Shown piece by piece: positions 34,423 through 46,209 of a stretch of 64,000 nt of DNA. The stretch comes from Lactifluus volemus (Eukaryota > Basidiomycota > Agaricomycetes > Russulales > Russulaceae). Both the position numbers and the translations under genes were made by a program. Every line of letters starts with the position of its first letter. Position 1 is the first letter of the stretch. The DNA lies in assembly GCA_022376515.1 (NCBI GenBank), contig WTXI01000008.1, positions 1-64,000 on the forward strand, in the 5' to 3' direction. The notes beneath the pieces were generated by a model. That model was not told where the DNA came from, ran no database searches, and worked only from the letters and a program-made list of their open reading frames with translations.

Positions 34423-37400
34423 TACGGACGGCCCTGAACATGTCCGTGGTGGCCTGGGGTGATGCGACAGCGTAGGTCCCTTGTGATCAAATAACCTGTA
34501 TTATGTTTGACAGGAGAAAGTGTTGTTTTCTCGAATGAAAGACATGCCACAACGGTGACTGTGTGCCATCAGGAGCGATTAAAAAAATGGATAGTAGAGT
34601 ACAGGATCATCGATCATCCCGTAGGTATGATCTATTTACAACACAAAACGGGACATAGAAGCGGAGAGCCAAACTATGATGCAAGAACTTGTGACTACCC
34701 TTGGTATCAAATAGCGTACTTCAAGTGCTATTGTTCCTTGTGTTTCAGCTTTCCAACACGTCAGCATCACCTCCAATATTTTGCCCCATCGGGCACTGGC
34801 GAAAGTGGCCTCTCATCTCCACGCCTCCCGTGTACAATTGTCGTTCCCAGCTCTTGCGGTATGAACAAAAAGGCTGCCATCTATGATCTTAAAAAGCACG
34901 TGAATGCCTTGTTTAGATCACCCATGGCCTTATCATGAACGAGAGAATCGATAGCGTAAACACACGCATGGATGGGTCAAGCCCGTGTGAGAGGGCGATG
35001 GCTAGTGAGTTCTGATTCATGTCGATTTGGCGCACCTGGGAAATGGTTAGTCTCGTTATATGCGTGCGCTATCGGTAGAGGGACGAGGCTCACATCTACT
35101 GCCAGTTTTGGCGAGTTCAAGACCCAAATCGGTCAGGCCAAGTGCTAGCCGCACGGCACCGCGATTGGTCTTTTTGCACGAAGCTTTCGAAGGTTTGTAT
35201 TCCCTTGGCCCAAAGCCTCGTGGTGGGACGAAAATTGATCGTGCTGCGGAGTCTTGTGATGAGCCCGGATGGGGATGCAGCGTTTAAACCTGGTGACTTC
35301 TGAAAGGTCGTGGAAGGTGATGCGGAGACTTGAGTCAACTTGGATGACGAAACGCTGCTAACATCCTTTTAAGTTGCGTTTCGTCTCACACTTATCTGGG
35401 TATACGTACGGTTGTCCCAAGGAGGGCCGGAGTTGATTCCTGACTGGACGCTGCGCGGGCAGAGATGGAGGAGACTATGCATAGAGCGACGGTTCGAAAG
35501 GAAGATGAGGATGTGAGCGTGCATGACATACCATTACTATGATACGTGCTATACTCTAGAGTTGCAAATAATAGATGATAAGTGAGGAGTGGGAGGTCGC
35601 AAGATGCTAGGGAAAAGGCGAGGATATAATCCTTTTATAATGTCATAGCTCTGGCACTCAAGGCCCCGAGTAAAGGGAACAGCCTGCCAGCCAGAACACA
35701 GGGGAAGTTGAGAACCTGAGTCAAAATTCGCGCTTGAGGTCGCTGGAGTGTTGCTGTGTAATTGGGCTCAGGGTAGGTACGATCATGGTGCTTAGGGGAT
35801 GAAAGGTGCGTAAAGGGGCAGCGCCCAATTATTTCAACAGTTCAGACAGAGTGACCTCAATCCAGAAGCTTCAAGAAAAGAAAGGTGTTGTTATAGTCGG
35901 AAGTGCCCATCTCTGAACAGAGAAAGGTGGTAAGCTCGGTAAGGAAGCGGAGAAAGGCTAAAGAGAATGACGGACCCTTTGTATGGAATTCTCACATGCC
36001 GCCTCCTCGTGTCCCACGTGGCTAGTCTGTCCCGGACGCCACAATTGATAGACGTCGATAGTCCCTTAGCGCTATGGCCAGTGGCACCGGCGCTGGCAGC
36101 GCCATACTGGCACCAATGGTGAACCAATAGCAACGACACAACTTCGGGACTTACGTGGAAGCCGCAAAGGGCGCAAGTGATCGCGGTCATGGCGGAGACA
36201 GCCTGGTAGAGTAAACGAAATGAAGTGTGAAGAGTCTGAAGCAAACCCATTCGCGGCCGGTTAGCCCGAGACGGCAGCAAACAAGTCCAAAGAATACAGA
36301 CATTTTCAAGCGAGGTCACGCCAACCCGTGACTTTTCCTCATCCTTACCCAGCTGTTCCTTACCCAGACTCAGTTACGGTACTTTTGAGTCCATCATGAT
36401 CGCACAACACATTGCAAATCCTCCATAATCGAGCCCCAAGCCAAAGCCATCCGCTGGCATGGCCGCACTACCTTTAGAATGCCGCAGTCCGGTTACTAAT
36501 GAAGTCCGGTTTTCAAAAAGGTCCGGTTCAGAACACACGGTTCAGAACGCATTGCAGCCCTAACGCCTGCTGATTAAATGGTCCATCGGCGGGATTGATC
36601 ATGGTACACCAGCCTGAGTGACTCCTCCGATGACATTTTATACAGCGCAACATGTTGCAAATATGCCCTTGATTATACGTAGAACGTGCGCTCAGAGTGC
36701 CCGGGATACTTAATGAAATGTGATGTGGAATGGGGTATCTGATCCGAGACATTCCAGCAAGATCCGGTAGGTAGGTTGCATGCACGCTTGAGGTTTACCG
36801 ACGATGAAACTCGCGAGATGTGCGCTCTTGTGCCGAATATGGTGATGGGAGTGGATGTGATCGGAATGAGGCCGCCTGAAATAGGGGGCATCGGACGATG
36901 ATGTGGGTGGGTTGCTTGTGAGGGCGGTTAAACAACCGTGCAGGACTGAGTCAGGCAGGTGTGAGTGATGGCACTGAGTGCTCCCCCTGTGGTGTTGCGA
37001 GTCAGTAACGGTAAGCATGTGTGGACTGTACTGCTACTGAAAACCAGCCAGGGCGAACCTGCGGGGATCACAATTCCTTCTGGGGGCCGGCCAGTTGGCG
37101 GTTGGTGCAGGGCAGGGTAGACAGGGGCAAACGCGGGCATCATTCTGAGGCGTCAGATTCGCCACCACAGTTCTTGGCGGCGTGCAATATCGGGCTGAAT
37201 CATGATCATTGATGAGTATATTACCTGTTATGCTCTGGGACTGATCAGGGTCAGACGGTCGCATATCAATAATGTGGTGCAGAAGTACTCTTTGTTGCCG
37301 TTTGCGGATAAGTGTACTAAGAGGCCGTAACTCGTTATCTTATCTATGTGCCAGTGCCAGATGCCTTGATAGATCGATAGACGGCCACTTCCGCAACATG

Positions 37401-39056
37401 CATCTGGTTTTTTTTTCTTCCGGTCCTAACTTTCTGGCCCTGCATTATCATTCCACTCCCATGTCACGGTCTGTGCCACTACATCCTCGAGAGGCAATAT
37501 GCATTTCTCTTTTCGACCACCTCACTTCCGGCTTTCATTACTCGCATCTGTAAGGTTCGTTGGCCCCATTAGTGCGAGTAACTGCAGCCATGAAATATAC
37601 CTAGAACATTGGATTGCACAATGAACCGCACAGCCAGTCATTGCGGCCCCCTTTCTCCCACACGCTTCTCATATGACCTGTCACTAAGTTCTTGTTTGGG
37701 GCCTCCCGGGAGCGCCTCCTTGTCTCTGGTTCTCTTTTTACTTCCCACCACGCTTTCAAACGTGCCTCGTACCATTGGGATTTTGGTGCCTCATAAATGG
37801 CTGAGAGCGGTGAAGAGTCACCATGAGCACCCCTGTGAGATGAGCTTTACATATAGGCCTCATCCGAGCACACATACAGTCGTGCGGACTCCGAAGACCG
37901 CCGGGACGGGATGGGGGAGACTGCGCATATAGTCAGAGCGGAAAACAAGGACGTGATGTGGCTATGCACGACACACCATTATTTTGCTATCCTTGAAGTC
38001 GAGAAGAGTTGCATAGCAATTAATAAGTGGTTGGTTGGAAGAAACTAGGGCAGGGAAACAAGGGCTTTTTTTTTCTTTTTTTTCAATATAACAAGGGGTT
38101 TTATGATAGACGCAACGCCATGGCACTTGAATAATTTCAACAAGTGGGGCCAGAACTTTAGGAGATCTCAATGGTGGCTGGCATTAGGAAATCTCCTGAA
38201 CGTTGCGGCGTAGACCGGGCGAAAGATCAGGTGCTTTAGAATCGAAAAATGAAAAACTGTTCAAAAGGAAACCAACCCAGCGAGAGTTTGTGGGCGGTAT
38301 GTTGATCCTTCAAGACAAACGAGCCTAAGCCAGGGCAGTTTGACAAGAAAAAGGCGTTTTGTCATGGATTTGAAGTTGGAGAACCACCAATTTCCGAACT
38401 ATAACTGAAAGACTGGAAAAGAAAGTGAGTCAAGAATCGGCGACAAAGGGCACCGGGCACCCACATGGACACACATTCTCGTCACGCCCCTCCCTCGTGT
38501 TTTGTGTCCTGCGTGATCCGCACGTCATACTGGCACTGGCGCTGGCACCGGCGCTTGTGGCACTGGCCCCGCCGGCACCGATGGCACCGTGAAAAGTAAC
38601 GACATTGTCAACAACACCGCGTCGACATTCGCCTCAATGCCACAGTGAAGAGGCGCTGCCCTTTACCGTGTTATGAAACACCATTACATTCCCCTGTTCA
38701 GTACAAACGCTTCCAGTTTTCTTACTCGTAAGCTTGTGGATTGACTGGGCAATCGTATGAAAAGGAAATGGGCTATTCAGGGGATGTCGTAAAGGACGGA
38801 TACGGTGTTAGGACTAACCTGTTTTGCCAGCGTAGCGCCCGAAGCCCCAGAAGCTTCCCGCTTATCGTTAGCGCCCATATACGTTAATTGGGAGACGTGT
38901 TCTATTCACTGCTCTCCGTGGTGCCAAGTCGTCTCTTGCGGATGAAATGAGTTGAGAAATGGATGCGGTGTTGATAGGAGAGATCGACAGGTGTGGCTGA
39001 CGTCACGTAAATTTTTCATAATAACCTCACTCCTTTTTTCCCTCTCACAAACAACA
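34423..39056. other. Long gene-poor interval with internal degenerate duplications
   Basis: I find no convincing gene on either strand. Two subregions (about 35480-36130 and 37900-38590) resemble each other in order. Both contain TGCATGACATACCATTA / TGCACGACACACCATTA-like starts and GGCACYGGCGCTGGCA blocks, the latter densest at 38527-38588. This suggests an old segmental or transposon-derived duplication. Frames such as 35891-36319 (-) are hydrophobic but not recognisable. Confidence 0.35.
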
Positions 39057-39972
39057 ATGAACGTCTCTCACTCTACTCAAGACTCTGATAACCCTGCAGC
39101 GCATGATATGAAAACCACTGAAGCCGTAGATACGGCGGACTCTAGTGCGTATATTACTTTTGTAAAGACAGGTACGCCAATAAGCTGACGAAAAGGAGCT
39201 GTCGAGTCGCGTCACACTGCTTCCAGTGTTGGTCGTAGATTGGATGGGAGCTCTCGTCAAAGAGTTGGTGAAGGTTACGACGACACTTGGACTGGAGCCT
39301 TGCAATCGGACGAAAGGGGTTTTTATGCAATCCTCATAGCCGTAAGTCTATGTCTAGCTATGTCTACCGTTGTTGCAATCGTCTCTGATGACAACACCGC
39401 CATAGGCTAGTGCAATCTCTTTTTCCCTCGTCTGGACCATCGTGTACCATACTTGGATTTTATCCAACCGGATTGCGTCAAAACAACGTGCGGTGGAAAT
39501 CGGAGAATTATATGCAGCAATGCGCTCATGCATCTCGCCAGAGACCTCCATGATGGCACCACGGCCTTCCGTCACATCCATCCCATGCCCCACACATCCC
39601 GTCATCGACCCGTCACAATTCAGCATCATCTGGTCAAACTTGTTCTGGATCGCAAGTTTGGCATTCGGTTTATCCGCAGTAGGTTTCGCGGCCGCCGGCA
39701 TACAACTGGTCCGGCATTACAAGCACACGCCCGTCCTCCACGGCCAGTTTTTGAAGAGTGCGCACAACCGGAGCTCGTCGGTTGACCGCGTCCTACGTAT
39801 GATAATTTTTCGAAACGACCTGATGTCAAAGTCGTTCCAAGTGGCCTTGATTATAATGTTACTGGGATACACCGACGCTATCGTCGTACCTCTTGGTGTA
39901 CCTGTACTCGCCGTGGTTGTCAGCTTGGGGTTGTACTACGTTTTCGATGGTCTGATGACCGCGGATCCGTAG
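39057..39972 (+). CDS. DUF6535-like membrane protein (copy A), splice structure partly inferred
   Basis: The start at 39057 opens with MNVSHSTQDSDNPAAHD. A middle exon reads GYDDTWTGALQSDERGFYAILIAVSLCLAMSTVVAIVS (first membrane segment after a short soluble leader). A last exon contains WSNLFWIASLAFGLSAVGFAAAGIQLVRHY and FQVALIIMLLGYTDAIVVPLGVPVLAVVVSLGLYYVF, three further membrane segments. The order matches DUF6535 proteins, Agaricomycete integral membrane proteins of unknown role. The stop is at 39972. The first intron probably runs from the GTAAAG near 39162 to an AG near 39210. The second, around 39390-39450, is not resolved. A second copy lies at 45640-46209, and an F-box gene follows both copies. 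Confidence 0.55.
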
Positions 39973-40546
39973 ATTAATATTGACAAAAGAGGCGCGCTGG
40001 GAATCTTCAGGACTTTTGGAACTTGTGTATCGTCATCGACTCATCGAGAGTGCATGGAGGTTGGATAGAGTATGTATTGTCGAGTCTCCGCCTGTAGGGC
40101 ATTATTAGTAACGTAAATTTCGAGTAAAATAAATATGTATCAATCGCCACACGTCAAGAGGGCTGGCACGAGGGGGCTTATTGGTCCTTTTAACCACTGC
40201 TTTACCCCACAGCCTAGAGGGGTAGGAGTGCTTTCGTCGCATTCACGAATTCATCGCATTGAAGACTGTCCATGTGGAAATAATCTGGCTCGCCAACTGA
40301 CCCAAAAATTCAATACACGCACATCCGTTTACTATGTTACTGATGTCTTTTTTTTATTCTGGAATACACAACTTACACGTAGTTCTAGCGATGCTGCAAG
40401 CAGATGGCACTGATGCGTAGATGCTCTACTTTTTGGCGCCAGCGTCCACGTTTGTACATAGCTCAGCGCCGCTTTCATGAACAGCTGACACGACACGAGG
40501 CTGTAATCCCAGTTTTCAATCACATCCTCGTTACTCTCATCCCGCG

Positions 40547-42268
40547 ATGTCTAGTCACTTGTCTATCACCGCACGAAGGCCAACTTGCGAATTAGCAAAG
40601 CCCACTAGCAGCAGACCACACTCACCTATCTATATCCTCAACAACGACGTCCTTCTCGAAATATTCAAGTTCTATCAACTGGATATCAAAGACGAAGATG
40701 AGGATGAGAACGTCCGGATGGTCCCCAGGTGGGACCGCCAACGTTGGTGGTACAAGCTGGCTCAGGTGTCCCGAGCATGGAGACGCGTCATTCTGGCATC
40801 ACCAGTTCAACTGAATCTTCACCTTCTCTGCACTTATGGTGTCCCTGTAGCGGACATGCTAACACATTCACCACCATTTCCACTCATCATCTTTTACAAC
40901 GACAGCGATAATCGCGAGATGACAGCAGAAGATAATGATGGTGCACTGATCGCAATCTCACACTGTGATCGTGTTCGTCGTATTTCCCTCTGCCAAAACT
41001 TAAAGAAGTTCATGGCTGCCATGGATGAAGAATTCCCTATTCTAGAGCGCATATGTCTCGGGTCTAGACTTGAAGATTCTAGACGCCTGGTCTTTCCCGC
41101 AACCTTTCAAGCACCCAATCTAAGTCACGTTTGGACGGATTCCATTGGATTTCCCTTACGCACAAATGCTGGGGGTCTCGTCAATCTCGAGCTTATAGAT
41201 ATCCCGGCATTCACCTACTTCCCCGCAAGTTATATGCTTGCACTCATGCCCCATCTGGAGACTCTCGCAATTCATTTCAGTTCTCCCCCTCCGATTCGTG
41301 ATGTGACTGATGTCGGAAGGCGACTATCAAACACCTGGATCGTGGTACATCCCCTTATTCACCTTCACATGCTTTCATTTCGAGGAGTCAGCTCTTACCT
41401 CGAAAGCCTTGTTGCTCAGATCAGTGCCCCCGCTCTTAGCGTACTCGATATCCGGCTTTTCAATCAGCTCATATTCACTGTTCCACGCCTCTTGCAGTTC
41501 ATGCAGACATCAGAAAACCTCAGTTATCGCGCCATCAAGCTCATTTTCAATAAGGATTTCGTTGGTTTAATGTTGGACACTGATCTAAATCAGTGGCAAA
41601 ATTTCTTGCACTTGCGGATCATGTGCAGACACCTCGATTGGCAAGTATCGTCCGCAATCCAGATCTTCGGTGCTCTTTCACCTGTGCTTTCTGTGGTGGA
41701 GGAGCTCACGCTCGGCCATGTGGAGGAAAGTCAATGGCTCGACGAGGTTGGAAGAACAGATTGGCGGGGACTTCTCAGGCCCTTCAACAGTGTAAAGTCA
41801 CTTCGTGTATCAACCGGACTCGCCAGAGGACTCTCTCATTCTTTATGTTCGGAGGGTGAAGAAATGCCTCTGGAACTCTTGCCATATCTGCAGGAGCTTC
41901 AATATTTTGGATTGGGTGATTATTACGCCTTCGTCCCGTTCATAAATGAACGAAATGTAGCTGGCCATGCTCTGAGATTGGTAAGTTTTTCTTAGTCAGC
42001 TCATGGCGACTCTATCTGACGCTTCTGGGGCACACCCTGATCACCATCTAAGGTCAACCTCAGTGAGTATACCTACCTGCTCGATATCTCTATGTTCCTC
42101 ATGTATTCAGGCCAAGATCCCGTCCAGGAATTAAACAACTTCCTCCGAGGTCACCCTCGGGGAAACCTGACTTTCTACTTCTCCTTCTTATTTACACAGA
42201 CCGGCCTCAGCAGCACCCAAGCCACTCATGATGTAGACGCTATGTGTGAGTACCACACCACTGACTAA
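40547..42268 (+). CDS. F-box/LRR-like protein (copy A), intact
   Basis: Exon 40547-41980, a 72-nt intron (GTAAGT...CTAAG) and exon 42053-42268 give 549 residues. The F-box-like segment is near residues 27-80 (IYILNNDVLLEIFKFYQL ... LAQVSRAWRRVILASP), followed by an LRR-like region with [34 protein letters not shown] and VVEELTLGHV. F-box proteins recruit substrates to SCF ubiquitin ligases; large lineage-specific families occur in Agaricomycetes and most substrates are unknown. If the intron is not used, the protein ends at 41995 with 482 residues. Paralogous copies occur at 42.6-43.7 kb, 44.3-44.6 kb and 46.5-60.6 kb. The 5' leader GGAATACACAACTTA (about 40361) recurs upstream of two of them. 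Confidence 0.8.
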
Positions 42269-42559
42269 GATGCGAGATTGGTAAACTGATCTTCACGTAG
42301 TCAACGACGTTCTTGTCGGCCAAGGGCGGGGCATATCGATAGGCAGAGCAAGGCAGACGCCGCACTGCAAGCTTTGGCCTATTCAGGGCGAATGAGATTC
42401 CCGGACTTTGAGCGATGGTGATTTCTCTTTGCCTATAAAGATGAAATTCCAGAGACCACTGGCAGAGGCGTGACGTGTCTACTGTAGCGGATGCAAATAT
42501 TACTATATATATCAATCAGTCAAACGTCTCCTCTCAGAAAAAACCATTCCACGATGTCT

Positions 42560-43745
42560 TTTTTTGATGCTGGAATACACAACTTCAATTATACGTAGTT
42601 CCAGCGATGCGCGAGCAGACGACGCTCAGTAATGATAATTAGACGCTCGAGTTGCCTCACCAGCTCAATTGGATCTTCACCTTCTCACCTTCTGTGCACG
42701 TTTGGCGTCCCTGTAGCAGACATGCCGGTCCATTGACCACCTCTGCCGCTCATCCGAGGGTGATCACGAGATGACAACAGAGGATGAAAATAATGCACTG
42801 TTCGCACTCTCACATCGTGATCTTGTTCGTCGTATTTCCCTCCGTATGCCGGCCCCAAATGTGGGGAAGTTCGTCGCGGCCATGGATGAAGAATTCCGAG
42901 TCCCAGTTCTGGAACGCATGTGTGTCGGGTCTCGACCCGAAGGTTCCAAATGTAGTCTTTCCCGTAACCTTTCAAGAATCTAATTTACGTCACGTTTGGA
43001 CAGGTTATCCTTTGCTTACAAATACCCCGGCCTTCGTCAATCTCGAACTTATAGATATCTCCCCTACGTCATATACTCAACCTCTTTTACAATTCGTTTT
43101 CGTTCCCCTCTTCCGAACTGTGACATCAAAAGGCACTTATCGAGCACCCTGATCGAGCACCTTCTCAATCTTCACCTGCTTTCATTTAGAGGGGTCAGCG
43201 ATTACTTCGAAGTCCTTGTTTCTCAGATCAGCGCCCCTGCCCTTAGCGTACTCAAACATCCCTTGCGCTTGCGGATGACGTGTTGACACCTCGATCGGCA
43301 GGTATCGTCCGTTGTCAAGATCCTCGGTGCACTTTTACCTGTGCTTTCAAGTTCTGTAGCGGAGAAACTCATGCTCAGCTACGTCGACGAAAACTAATGG
43401 TCAGAGTGGCCAACAGGGTCGACAGAACACAGTGACGCGAACTTTTCAGACCATTCATTATTTTGAAGACGCTTTGTGTGCCAACGGAAGACTCGCTCGT
43501 GCTCTGCGCTCGGAGGGCGGAGAGTTGCCTCTGGAACTGTTTACCAAATCCGCTGGGGCTTCAGTATTCTGATGGTGGCAATGCATTTTCTCCATCATGA
43601 TTGAAAGGGAGGCGGCGGGCCACCCTGTGCGCTTGGTAGGTTATCTATTTCCGCACTCTTCTCGGCCGCACCAACGATTTTCGATCAGAGCGCAACCAGT
43701 AGTGAGGGGTCAGAAGACGCCTGGACCGAGCTCAGAGTACGTTCT
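42560..43745 (+). pseudogene. F-box/LRR-like gene copy C, degenerate
   Basis: Homologous to copy A from the GGAATACACAACTT leader through the LRR region and the closing GHPVRLV, but lacking the F-box start and carrying several frame changes and deletions. Recognisable pieces are MTTEDENNALFALSH (42771), [23 protein letters not shown] and [13 protein letters not shown] downstream segment (IFDQSAT...TELRV) is shared with the composite copy B, but no GATA finger follows. Confidence 0.8.
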
Positions 43746-43811
43746 CTCGTGTCCTTTTTTTCATGCTAGTTGCGTTGCTTGCTCACGAAGAGGGACGCGC
43801 GCATATATCTA

Positions 43812-44077
43812 GCCATACCTTGAGGCGCAGACCGAGTCCATCATCTACGCGATTCAGAGCGTGCTGTCGGGTGTGGGGAGTCCTACACCGCCGCCGACAC
43901 TGAACCAGAACTTGATGTAGATCATCGCGATCGTGTCGAGCATCATCGCCGTCTGCTACGACAATCTACCGGCTCACCAGGTGCGCAAGGGCAGCGAAAT
44001 CCTGCACAAGCTCAGCGAATACGCCAACAGGCTCAGCGAGATACAGGCGCTGTCCGAGGTCACCAAGGAGAGTTGAC
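43812..44077 (+). pseudogene. Orphan Spa2/GIT1-C-like fragment
   Basis: One frame reads LEAQTESIIYAIQSVLSGVG, SPTPPPTLNQNLM, then a TAG, then IIAIVSSIIAVCYDNLP and KGSEILHKLSEYANRLSEIQ, ending EVTKES with TGA. This matches my knowledge of the C-terminal region of the fungal polarity scaffold Spa2, where Gln normally occupies the TAG position. Only this fragment is present; no Spa2 N-terminal domains lie nearby. It is best read as a captured or duplicated exon fragment. Confidence 0.65.
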
Positions 44078-44137
44078 AGGTGATCCGGTGATGATCTTTC
44101 CGTCATTGCTTACCCCCCCATGCTTGTCTCTGATGGA

Positions 44138-44243
44138 ACAGGCAGCTCCCAGTTGCGCCTGCTGTTGCAATGGGATTTCTTGATTTATAAGAAATCAAAA
44201 AATCTCATTGCAACGGCGGCGGAACAGGAGCTGCCCACTCCCT
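44138..44243. repeat. Short foldback (hairpin) element
   Basis: GGCAGCTCC...GTTGCAATG...GATT...TTGATTT is followed after a few bases by the near-perfect reverse complement ending GGAGCTGCC. Arms are about 45-50 bp with a loop under 10 bp. It resembles a MITE-like foldback. Confidence 0.85.
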
Positions 44244-44324
44244 CTGATGCAGGCCCATAGTAGCCTCAGCTAGCTGAGGTTAGCATGCACAGTTTTCCTG
44301 ATGAATAACTGCGGACCCTGATCT

Positions 44325-44595
44325 GAGTCGGAGTCACTGGAAAATACCTTGCACCTAGGGATCATGTGCAGATAGATCTATTGCCAGCAGTGCACCTGAG
44401 CTCTCTGCGGTGGAGAAACTAACGGTCAGTCACGTGGATAAAAATGGATTCTCAGGTGTGAGTCGGACTCGAAGCTGGAAAGTCTGAGTCGACCGTAACA
44501 GGACACGGTGACACCAACTTTTTAGACCGTTCATCGTTGTGAGGACGCTTTGTGTGCCAGCCACACTCGGCGGCATTCCAGTTGCCAAAGGGATG
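44325..44595 (+). pseudogene. F-box/LRR-like gene fragment (copy D)
   Basis: CCTGATCTGAGT, TGCACCTAGGGATCATGTGCAG, GAGAAACTAACGGTCAG, GTGGATAAAAATG and the GACGCTTTGTGTGCCA block align in order with the 3' half of the F-box copies (compare 59810-60065). Frames are disrupted throughout. Confidence 0.65.
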
Positions 44596-44799
44596 GGCAT
44601 TACGAGAAGTGCTGCGACCAAGGTTATGGCCGTCTTTATGGGTAGTAGAACCCGCCTTTTTTTCCACTGGTGATTACTTGGTTGTGAATACTTTAATGAC
44701 GAAGGGGTGATTCCCCTAAAAAGTGTTGTATGGATTGCGTGCAAGGATAAATTAGATACGATAGACCAATACATATAATAGAATCCCAAATTCGACGAA

Positions 44800-45630
44800 G
44801 CACCCTCGAAACCAAAGAACTCTCTCTCGAAGCAGACGCTCATGCCGTCACGACACGAGGCTAGACATCTCATAGTCGATCGGTACATCCTTCCGCTCGA
44901 CCCACATCGCGTCGTCGCTCCCGAGGTCATACCTTTCCACAAATCCAGCCGGCGACGGACGGGCACTCCCTGAGTTCTACACCACCCATACCACGACTCG
45001 TCATACCGCCGCACGCAACTGAACTGCTGTGCTGCGCTGATCGTCGAGTCGTAGTGGTGGCGAACGACGACAAAGTGCTCGTCGTGCCAACTGAGATATT
45101 GATGCTTGCACGGCGAGCGCAACGTCGCGCGCGTGCGCAAGCCTCTCGTCCGCTGAAGCTGGAGCTCTCGGTCGTGCATGCGAGGTGGCTGCGGACGCCT
45201 TATGGACGCGCCGTGCAAGTGGAGCATGCTGAGTTCTCCGAAGCCCGCAAACGCAGGTGCATACTCGTGCTATACAGTAATTTTGTGTGAAAACAAAAAG
45301 GGGGAGGAGAAAATGGGAGGTACTAGGGCGGTCGGAGACGGTACAGGCGGATGAATCGCAGGCTTTCTCGGGTAATGCGCGGACGAGAGCGCCGAGAGCG
45401 AGGTTGGTGAGGCTCGCGATGCGCACGCGCAAGACTCGCAAGCCAGTGAGTTCTGGAAAGAGCCCGCGGACGAGCTCCCATGGACATGTACCCAGATCAA
45501 GTCTGCGCAGGGTGGACGCGCGCGCAAGAATTGTACGACAGCGCTGAAGTGGGCCAAATCGTCTCATGTCCGACAAGTGCGAAGCGGAAGATTCCAAGGT
45601 GAGGTAGAAACACGTGCGACGTTGGCTCAT
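44800..45630 (-). pseudogene. Remnant of another F-box/LRR-type gene (minus strand)
   Basis: 45580-45420 reads ILARASTLRRLDLGTCPWEL, VRGLFPELTGLRVLRV and LTNLALGALVRALPE, a regular leucine-rich pattern typical of F-box-associated LRRs. A probable exon further along (about 45200-45040) has LSWHDEHFVVVRHHYDS. An intron or frame break between them is not resolved, and no F-box is seen. It could be a real but fragmentary gene. Confidence 0.4.
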
Positions 45631-45639
45631 TTATCACGC

Positions 45640-46209
45640 TTTCCTGCATACCGGGGAATTATATGCAGCGATGCGCTCACGCATCTCGCCAGAGACCTCC
45701 ACGATGGCACCAGGCCTCCGTCTCATCCATCCTATGCCCCATCATCCCGTCATCGACCAGTCACAATTCAGTGTCATCTGGGTAAACTTGTTTTGGATCG
45801 CAAGTTTCGCATTCAGTTTTTCCGCAGTAGGTATTGCGGCCGCCGGAATACAACTGGTCCGGAATTACAAGCACACGCCCATCCTCCACGGCCAGTTTTG
45901 AAGAGTACGCACAACCGGAGCTCTTCGGTTGACCACATCCAGTGTTTGATCGCTTTTCGAATGGACCTGATGTATAAGTTGTTTCAAGTGGCCTTGATTA
46001 TATCGTTATTGGGATACATCGGCGCAATCTTCGTACCTGTCGGTGTGCCTGTCCTAGCCGTGGTTGCCATCTGGGGTTTGTATTACGTTTTCGTAGAAAA
46101 AGAGGCGTGCTGGCAATCTCTTGGACTTTTGGAATGTGCGTATCGGCATCGACTCACCGAGAGTGCATGGGATGGGTTAAATACAGTATGTATTGTGGAA
46201 TCGCGGTAG
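45640..46209 (+). pseudogene. DUF6535-like copy B, frameshifted
   Basis: Closely similar to the last exon of copy A, from GELYAAMRS through HTPILHGQF. In copy A the next bases are GGCCAGTTTTTGAAG; here one T is missing (GGCCAGTTTTGAAG), which creates an immediate TGA near 45899. The remainder, in another frame, still encodes FQVALIISLLGYIGAIFVPV and LAVVAIWGLYYVF. The single-base deletion in a T run explains the loss of frame. Downstream sequence (GAGAGTGCATGG, GTATGTATTGT) is shared with copy A. Confidence 0.75.

Noticed and set aside
35891..36319. 142-codon minus-strand frame with hydrophobic stretches
   Set aside because: No family pattern, and it overlaps repeat-like GC blocks shared with 38.5 kb.
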